Shown in pieces: positions 57,779 to 64,000 of a stretch of DNA of 64,000 bases. The position numbers and the translations under genes are program-made. This stretch comes from Marasmius tenuissimus (lineage: Eukaryota > Basidiomycota > Agaricomycetes > Agaricales > Marasmiaceae), in the NCBI GenBank assembly GCA_029532415.1, contig JAQOTA010000035.1, positions 496,001 through 560,000 of the forward strand, given 5' to 3'. Below the pieces are notes generated by a model, which made no database searches, was not told the origin of the DNA, and was given only the letters and a program-made list of their open reading frames with translations. Numbering within the stretch: the stretch's first letter is position 1; each line of letters starts with the position of its first letter.

Positions 57779-58866
57779 GAACGACCCTTCAAAGTCGGAC
57801 TTAAGGGTCGCCACATTAATGATTGCAATACGGGGACTGAATCGAGGAAGCTTCATGTGGGGAACGTGCGTCCAATTGCTTCTTTATCCCATTGTCTCCC
57901 AGGGATTCTTACATTATACAATCCAGTTCAATGCGCAACACCCGGATTGAATGTCTCTGGGTTGAGGTTGGCAGCCGTTTTGCACGGCGCTGGAGAGCTT
58001 TTTTTTATCGGCTTGAGCGGCTTCACAGGCTTGACATCAAGAACCCCTTTCACTTATGGCTTCTTCATATTCTTTTCTTGGATTCTATTAAAGAAGACAT
58101 TGATGTCTTCGTACACGAGTGGAACTCCCATCCCATATCTGGAGTTGGACATGAGAAATCACCAAAGGTACAGAATCTCTTAGCTATTGTATGACGTGAA
58201 TGGGCTGATTGTGTGATCAAGGACATGCGTCTTTTAGGAATGATTCAACATGGAGTGTACAATGACGAACCAGCAGACAACAGCGATGATGACAATGACT
58301 ATGATCCACTAGCATTTGAACAAGAAGAAGAAAGAGACACTCGCAGCCAGTACGATTCTGGTGGTGAATCAGAGCTTGAAGATGGTAATGATGAACATGA
58401 GAGTGAATGGGAAGAAGATGAAGAGACATATGGTACATTTCAAGCCAACTCTCAGTCGGCATGGATTACTGATCTTGCTCTGACTGGCGTGATAGCTAAT
58501 ATTGATGCGTTGTGCTCAGATGAGTACAATCACAAACCCATTAAGGTTCCGCGGCATCAAGACCCATTTGAAGGCCAACCAAGTCTTCGTACCGATTTCT
58601 TGGACTCTCTGGACCGGATGGATGAGGTGACACTACCAAAAGGCTGGGGCATATATGACAATGAATATGAAGATGACGAGGGATATCCGTTATCTGAGAA
58701 TATTCCTTCGTCTGGCAAGAAACGCAGCAAACAGCTGACTGTAACACTACCCGAGCATATATGGTGCCCGCGGGCCAACATGTGGGTAAAGGCAGTTATC
58801 CTAATGCAGGCAGCATTGCAGGAGGAAAGTGAAGAAGAAGACAGCAGAGATGGAGATGAAGAATAA
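57779..58866 (+). pseudogene. Integrase-core (DDE) protein, C-terminal exons
   Basis: Exons 57779-57865, 57927-58167 and 58222-58866, with introns GTGCGT...CCAG and GTACAG...CAAG in matching phase. Protein blocks are RVATLMIAIRGLNRGSFMWG, MRNTRIECLWVEVGSRFARR, NPFHLWLLHILFLDSIKEDI, WNSHPISGVGHEKSPK and DMRLLGMIQHGVYND. These resemble the C-terminal half of eukaryotic proteins annotated as integrase core domain, with the RIE glutamate as the likely third catalytic residue. An acidic tail follows (SDDDNDYDPLAFEQEEERD, EESEEEDSRDGDEE). The N-terminal half with the first two Asp residues is not found upstream, so the copy is probably truncated. The open frame at 57297-57623 has no such motif. Confidence 0.65.
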
Positions 58867-59077
58867 TAATTGCCATAGATGGGTTAGAGTGGATCTGAGA
58901 CATCCGTCTGTATCACTATAAACAAGTTGCCTCTGAATTATCAACTTTGCACGTATTTCCTTTCTTCTCTTTTGTTCCATTCATTTTTTTTTTTCTTTTT
59001 CCCCTCCTTTCCTTACTTTCCTTTCCTCCTTTCTCTCTCCATATTCGGGGTGCAGGTCTATTTCAATTCTAATCATT

Positions 59078-60591
59078 ATGTCCAACAAACGGAAGAGAAA
59101 TGCCCGTAGTCCCAGTCCTGTCACTTCCACATCCAAACGTATGAACAAGCCAAAAAAAGCCAAGTCGAACTTGAGTACAGTTGGAAGGATCATTGCCATG
59201 GCCAATGCCACTTCATCTACACCAATGAGCTTTGCTGACATAGAGAGCAATCGTGGATATCGGCCTGGCCAATGTGGTCAACAGTTGGTAGCATCTAGTA
59301 GCTCTGGTCCCTTGTCAGCATCAAACTCAAAGGTTAAAGGCAAGGCTCGTGAGGTGGGTACAACTTGTTTGGCACTCAGCTTTCTATATATTTCAGCAAT
59401 CAATGTATTGACTATGTTATAGGTTCCTGAATTCTTTGAGTTTGGGAAGGTTTTTGTGTTCATAGACGGGTGTTCAAGAAGCAAGGCTAAGGTTCATTCT
59501 TCACTATGATTCGACATATCTATAAATTCTGACCGAGCTGTGATTCAAACTAGAATGGCGAATGGGACTTTATTTTCAAGTCCTCCTCATGCACCACCAA
59601 GCCGGTTCCCTCTCCTGCTGAATTCGATCAAGCCCTACACCATGGTTGTGCAGCAGAGTGTGACATTCGAGAAGGGCCTTGGCGTTTACCACTGGACATG
59701 GAGGCTGACGATGTTATGGACTTTCTTTGTTCATCACTTCCTGACCTTATCAGCCATCTTCGCTCAGTGAAACCTGTCCTTAACAAGGACCCCCTTGAAG
59801 AAATGGATCCTGAGCACAAGCGCTTTCTTCCCCCTCTGATCCCCCTGGTCAGCACAAGGGGTCGTCGTCTCGCCATTTCTGCTGGTGCCTGTGAGTACCC
59901 TCCAACAACATTTGCACAGAATCTTTCTCGGCTGTCCCCGAATAGGAGCAAGGGAGGACCACTTGCATCCCTCACCCACACACTATTTCTTTGTGAGTCT
60001 CTCATATTCTTTTTCATTGAGCAGCACCTTGATAATCAAATCATTTTTCCTAGTCACAAGGTCTACAATTGGCAAAGGTGACACTCGTTCTTGGAACAGA
60101 CCATCAAGGACTCTTCCTCCTCAATCGACCCAGCCTCGCAACAAAGCCAAAAGTGATGACGAGGATCGGGACACAATCAACGACTTCACAGAAAGCGAGG
60201 CAGACCAAGGCAGTAGCCCGATTGACAACGATGGTGGATCTGAATCAGTGTACAAAGAGGTCAAGCCAGTCAAACGCAACCTTCGGAAACGAACAACTCG
60301 TGGTAAGCTAGTCTGTCTTATGTTTGACTGGGTGTTGATTTCTCCCCAGTGTACATTAGCGACTCAGAAGATGACTTTGAGCAATGTGATCGCGACGACG
60401 CTAAGGTCCTAACCCCTGATTCCCTGTCATGCAACAACACCGACACCGAACAGGAGGACATTGAGGTCTCCGCTATGTTCAATTCCATGGTCTCGGTATC
60501 TGAACGACGTTCATCTTCACCAATTGCCGTGAATGACCCCTTGGTTGTCTATAATGTCTTCACAGGCCCGCTTCCTGAGCTTACATTTTAG
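59078..60591 (+). CDS. Acidic 373-residue protein of unknown function carried by the TIR element
   Basis: Exons 59078-59353, 59423-59491, 59581-59890, 60078-60302 and 60350-60591. All junctions have GT...AG and the phases sum exactly to 373 codons plus stop. The N-terminus is basic and Ser-rich (MSNKRKRNARSPSPVTSTSK, a likely nuclear-localisation signal). The middle holds a helical region (LPLDMEADDVMDFLCSSLPD, LISHLRSVKPVLNKDPLEEM, EHKRFLPPLIPLVSTRGRR). The C-terminal part is acidic (AKSDDEDRDTINDFTESEAD, ISDSEDDFEQCDRDD) around a basic RNLRKRTTR. I do not recognise a family. Its intact frame beside a broken integrase gene suggests it is conserved element cargo or a transposition accessory factor; that is inference. 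Confidence 0.65.
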
Positions 60592-61023
60592 GCGACCATT
60601 ATTTCTTGATGATCACGCACGAACACTACACTCGTTACCTACCATCTACGCTCTTTCAACTCAATGGTTATACCTTTTGTGGTTGTTGCTCGCTGGCTTG
60701 ATCAATACCTACATGTACTTACTACTATCACTCCTCCTCCACTACTTTGCCACAATCACTTCCCCCACCACTGTACATACTGCTAGCGTAAACAATCGTT
60801 GAACCATTGCCCTTTTTTATACTGAAAGAGACCCTTAGATCTTGTGGGTCATACATAGCACAGCTAGGGTGGTGTTGAGTGCTATTGCATTCCAGTGGAT
60901 AATTGTGATGAGCACAAAGCAGGTAGAAAACTACCCATATATTGCTCTGATTGTGAGAAATTTTGGCGCCTATTAGAGACTAAGCACCGGTTGTGATAGC
61001 CAGACACTTTTGCGGCTGTAGGT
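60592..61023. other. 3' region of the TIR element, no gene
   Basis: 432 bp between the stop of the acidic-protein gene and the right TIR. No coding signal or repeat recognised. Confidence 0.5.
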
Positions 61024-61365
61024 CAGTCAAATCTGCTCAGAAGTATTAGAAAATTGTTGTGAATACTTTTATACATCATATTTCAATGTTCGGATACATA
61101 GCTTAGCTTAGTAAACTATGCCTGAGGTGTGAGGGACGACTAAAGATGTAGGATATGTGTGGGAATTAGCCTAGGCGCCTATAAGCGTGCGTGTGAAATT
61201 CCGCGGGGAAACCTGATTGCGCGCGCGCGGAAATTTTAGCAGCCGCGCGAAAAACCTGGAGTATGCGCGGGAAAGGTAGAGTACGCGCGGAAAAGTTATA
61301 ATACGGGGGGACACCCAAGTTAGGTCGGGGGGGCAATTTATTTTTTTCCCATTTTAACACTCATA
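61024..61365 (-). repeat. Right terminal inverted repeat
   Basis: 342 bp, inverted copy of 56633-56974, with the same CGCG-rich block (about 61183-61300) and seven-base G run. Confidence 0.9.
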
Positions 61366-62399
61366 GGTTTTGGATTAATCTGGGTTAACCTGTTCTGACA
61401 TTGCAATGTCGTGCGGATTAACCAAAATGCATGCATTTACTGTCGCGGTCTAGGACTCCGAAATTTGGTCTGGCATATCTTGCATGTAGAACTTGAACGT
61501 TGGAAGCTTGAAGAATAGTTATTGGATGATATTTGTGGGGACCATCTACATTCTTAGGAACGTCATTGCGAGCGAACAAAGGGGAACGAAAGAAGGTTCA
61601 GGCACTCTGCCGGGTGCTAATATGCAGTTCTTGATAAGTGGGTGAAACGCGTAACGGGCGTAAAAGCTGATCCCGCGGAAGGAAGGCGAGCAACATGCTT
61701 CACACCGCTCTCTGAACCTCCCGTCCATTCCGGATCATATGGACGCGCTTAGTGGGCAACTTGTTGATTGACTTATTCCGCCTTCTTTGGTGCCATCAAT
61801 ATGCTATAATTAACATCGACAGTCGTTGATCATCGATTACTCTCAATGATCGCATCCGTCTTGTGTCGTTCTTCCCCATCCCACGTATACCCTCTGACAG
61901 CCTCTGACGCTCTTTGTGGGGAAAGTTTGGGCGACGGAGCTAAGGCGCACAGACTGTTCTCAAGAATGCGTTGACGTTAATGAAGGAACAGTTTCCAGAA
62001 GACTTTCGTGCCTCGTGGAAAGAATAGCGGGGCTGAGGAAGATGGGTGTTTACGTACAAGAGTCGGGAACGAGGCGGAGGTCCGGAAAGATTTGGCCAAC
62101 TCTCACGATTGTGAGTTTCTTTCTTACCAGTACGTCGCCCGGAGCCAAATATTCGGTAAGAGATTCGTTTCTTGTTGTCCCTGAGAAACTCATCAAGAAT
62201 TTAACAACCAGAACCTACGCACACCAATGCCAGACTCTATGAGCTCGAACCCCCATGTTCACAACCGATTTCCGAACCCAGTAATACTCGAGCGTGCAAT
62301 GAAGCATTTTAATTCCCCAGAAACAGCCTTTCAGCCTCCAGAAGATCGGAAATCCTCCTAGCTCTCGTTCTTCCACTTTCGATGTGTCTTATCCTACCC
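61366..62399. other. Upstream region of the MYND gene
   Basis: Short open frames only. A frame starting at 62239 (MSSNPHVHNRFPNPVILERA) looks like a possible first exon of the MYND gene but ends in a stop at about 62362, with no clear splice donor. The remaining sequence has no recognised feature. Confidence 0.35.
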
Positions 62400-64000
62400 T
62401 CAAAGTGAAAACAGCACTTCACATTTTGCCGCTCTCATCGGTTTCGACATCTACGATCATTCTTCACGTCGCGAGACAATCGAGTCCCTTGCGAATCACC
62501 TATTCAACGATTGAACATCTCTCTCCCATTGGATCCGGTTCTTTGTTGAGGAGGTTATTCTTGCCGAAACACCCCCCAAACGGCGGAAGGGAAAGACTTT
62601 TTGGAAGAGGTGTTTGCTTATATCCCTTCAGTATTGAAATATTGAGCGTCCATCCTTCCGGAAGACTGTTCTTCACCTTCATCAATCGTATCTCCAAGGT
62701 ACCTAGCCTACAACCCTGCGTCACCCAGGCTTGGTGCAAGGCCATCGACATACAGCATCCCACCTGGGGAATGTGGAGTTACGTACTGATGGCTATGACC
62801 CAACCTGAAGTCGATATACGCCCGAAACTCAGAGAGAATGGACCTTACTTCCCGAACGAAGAGCTTGGCCTCATTGTTGCACGCCACATGAACACGGTAT
62901 CAGGCCAGATAACCGGAATGACGAGGGCTGGACTCGGTTGCATTCAGTCATTCTCAGAAATCATCAGTCGTCATCTCTTTCCGTTACCTGGACCAACGTC
63001 TCCTACGCTAATAAGGAGTGTTTGCGAGCACATGATTGCAGCCCTTATCACCTGGTTCGGGATGGTGCTCATGAAAGAAAAGCTCCATATTCGTCTTTTT
63101 GGTACGCACGAAGGAATACCCTTCTGCGTAGTCGTCTTTTACGCAGTTCTTCATCTCAATATCATCATTACGGATGCCGTTTCGTCTGTGGTGGCGCTCG
63201 AGGCGGGTATCCTCGTAAATTTGCTGAAGGGTAACCTCATCGTCTGCCATCACGACGACGCAGAACGAGACTCCCATTCATCGACAACTGGTAACACGTG
63301 CCGCATTTTCAAGACCATATCGAAGTTTCTCGTCTATCCATCTGTCCTGCACCAGTTCCTCTCGTCTTTCCAGCAAATCAAGGATCTCGAACGCTTGGAA
63401 GCAAAACTCGAGGCATCTTCGGGAGGGGTATTGGACGGATGGCGAAGGCTGAAGGAGAAGGCTTTGGCTCTCAAAAAGGCACGTCGAACCTGACGTTTGC
63501 TGTCAGTATCCTCTGTAGCAATTCAGAAGTAGGCACCCCCCGGCATTGTTCAGTGTTACCCTCACGGAGCTCACGTCTTCTTCCAGTGTCCCAACCGTCA
63601 AAGCAGCCCTGGTAACCCTCCTCATCGTCCACAAAAGCGGTATCTTCGATGTTCGGCCTGTCATCAAGTTATGTACTGCTCGGTCTCTTGCCAGCGCTCG
63701 GACTGGAAAGCAAAGCATAAATGGTCCTGTGGTGCGGACAAGAGACTTCGTAAAAGTTAGTTCCCTAACTTCTTGAGTTTAAACTGAACTAATTCCGCTA
63801 CTCTGGACATAGATCACCAGGCTCTTATGAGTGATTACGACCACAAGTTCTTCGATCATTGGATAGATACGTACTTCCAACAGAACCAAACTTACATTAT
63901 CAGGATCATCGAGGCTCATGTCGCCACGCTATCGACCGCGAGTCGTCTACACGGGGACGAGAGGCTCATAGTCGAAGGAACGAAGAACCCAATGATATTG
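62400..64000 (+). pseudogene. MYND zinc-finger protein, probably damaged, runs off the window
   Basis: First exon region: TSHFAALIGFDIYDHSSRRE and LSHWIRFFVEEVILAETPPK, interrupted by TGA at 62512-62514 and 62635-62637. After a short intron, frame 62755-63480 gives HPTWGMWSYVLMAMTQPEVD, RHMNTVSGQITGMTRAGLGC, SKFLVYPSVLHQFLSSFQQI and LDGWRRLKEKALALKKAR. The exon 63533 to about 63757 holds the MYND finger: VQCYPHGAHVFFQCP, RCSACHQVMYCSVSCQRSDW, KHKWSCG. A further exon begins at 63813 (MSDYDHKFFDHWIDTYFQQN) and is open to the end. MYND fingers bind zinc and mediate protein contacts. This architecture (long helical N-part, MYND, tail) is common and multi-copy in Agaricomycetes. Both TGAs could be CGA codons changed at CpG, so the gene may be recently inactivated. 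Confidence 0.7.

Larger units (their letters stand above)
56633..61365 (+). mobile_element. 4.7-kb DNA transposon with 342-bp TIRs, integrase-core gene and partner gene
   Basis: Terminal inverted repeats 56633-56974 and 61024-61365 match at about 95% by eye over their whole length. Both start tatgagtgttaaaatggg. Two plus-strand genes lie between: the 3' part of an integrase-core gene (57779-58866) and a five-exon gene for an acidic protein (59078-60591). No target-site duplication could be read; the flanks are aaaac and ggtttt, which are themselves nearly complementary. The element looks 5'-deleted within the integrase gene and so would depend on another copy for movement. Confidence 0.8.

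Noticed and set aside
59628..60017. 129-codon minus-strand frame
   Set aside because: Antisense of exon 3 and the following intron of the acidic-protein gene, whose splice phases are consistent.

Overview
The window looks like a chromosomal piece of a filamentous basidiomycete, most likely an Agaricomycete. Genes have short GT-AG introns. The few host genes belong to families expanded in Agaricomycetes: MYND-finger proteins, F-box/LRR proteins, RasGEF proteins, and single-pass membrane proteins with a VDD-type ectodomain. About 60% of the sequence is mobile-element DNA. Protein families were assigned by reading motifs by eye; no database search was possible.

Layout. 1-12700: two paralogous RasGEF-type genes on the minus strand. 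Copy A (1-1030) runs off the window and is open as far as it can be read. Copy B (8400-11233) is broken by a small tandem duplication with inverted filler. A decayed paralog of the membrane-protein gene (7065-8040) and a Ser/Thr-rich gene remnant (about 3953-4460) lie between them. 12701-23464: a truncated Ty1/copia element carrying two solo LTRs, joined to a truncated chromodomain Ty3/gypsy element (Gypsy2), then a 325-bp inverted-repeat element and another solo LTR. 23465-30939: AT-rich non-retroviral sequence; 24151 and 30222 carry imperfect inverted termini of a candidate 6-kb DNA transposon with unrecognised coding remnants.

30940-51024: a three-level nest. A copia element (copy 2, minus) is split by a complete gypsy element (Gypsy1, 33009-46210, plus), which is itself split by a complete copia element (copy 3, 37698-43853, minus). 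Target-site duplications at the two inner insertions (GTGAC, GACAT) and at four solo LTRs fix the boundaries and give the insertion order. 51025-56632: an apparently intact membrane-protein gene (52818-54312, 452 residues, three exons) and an F-box/LRR gene fragment. 56633-61365: a 4.7-kb element with 342-bp CpG-rich terminal inverted repeats. It holds the 3' part of a gene with an integrase-core domain and an intact five-exon gene for an acidic 373-residue protein of unknown function. 62400-64000: a MYND-finger gene with two in-frame TGA codons, running off the window.

Across Gypsy1, the copia copies and the MYND gene, many in-frame stops are TGA where relatives would have Arg, and LTR pairs differ almost only by transitions. 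This suggests C-to-T decay at CpG (cytosine methylation or a RIP-like process). The integrase-core element keeps dense CGCG motifs in its TIRs, so it may be young or protected. It is the best candidate here for a poorly described system.
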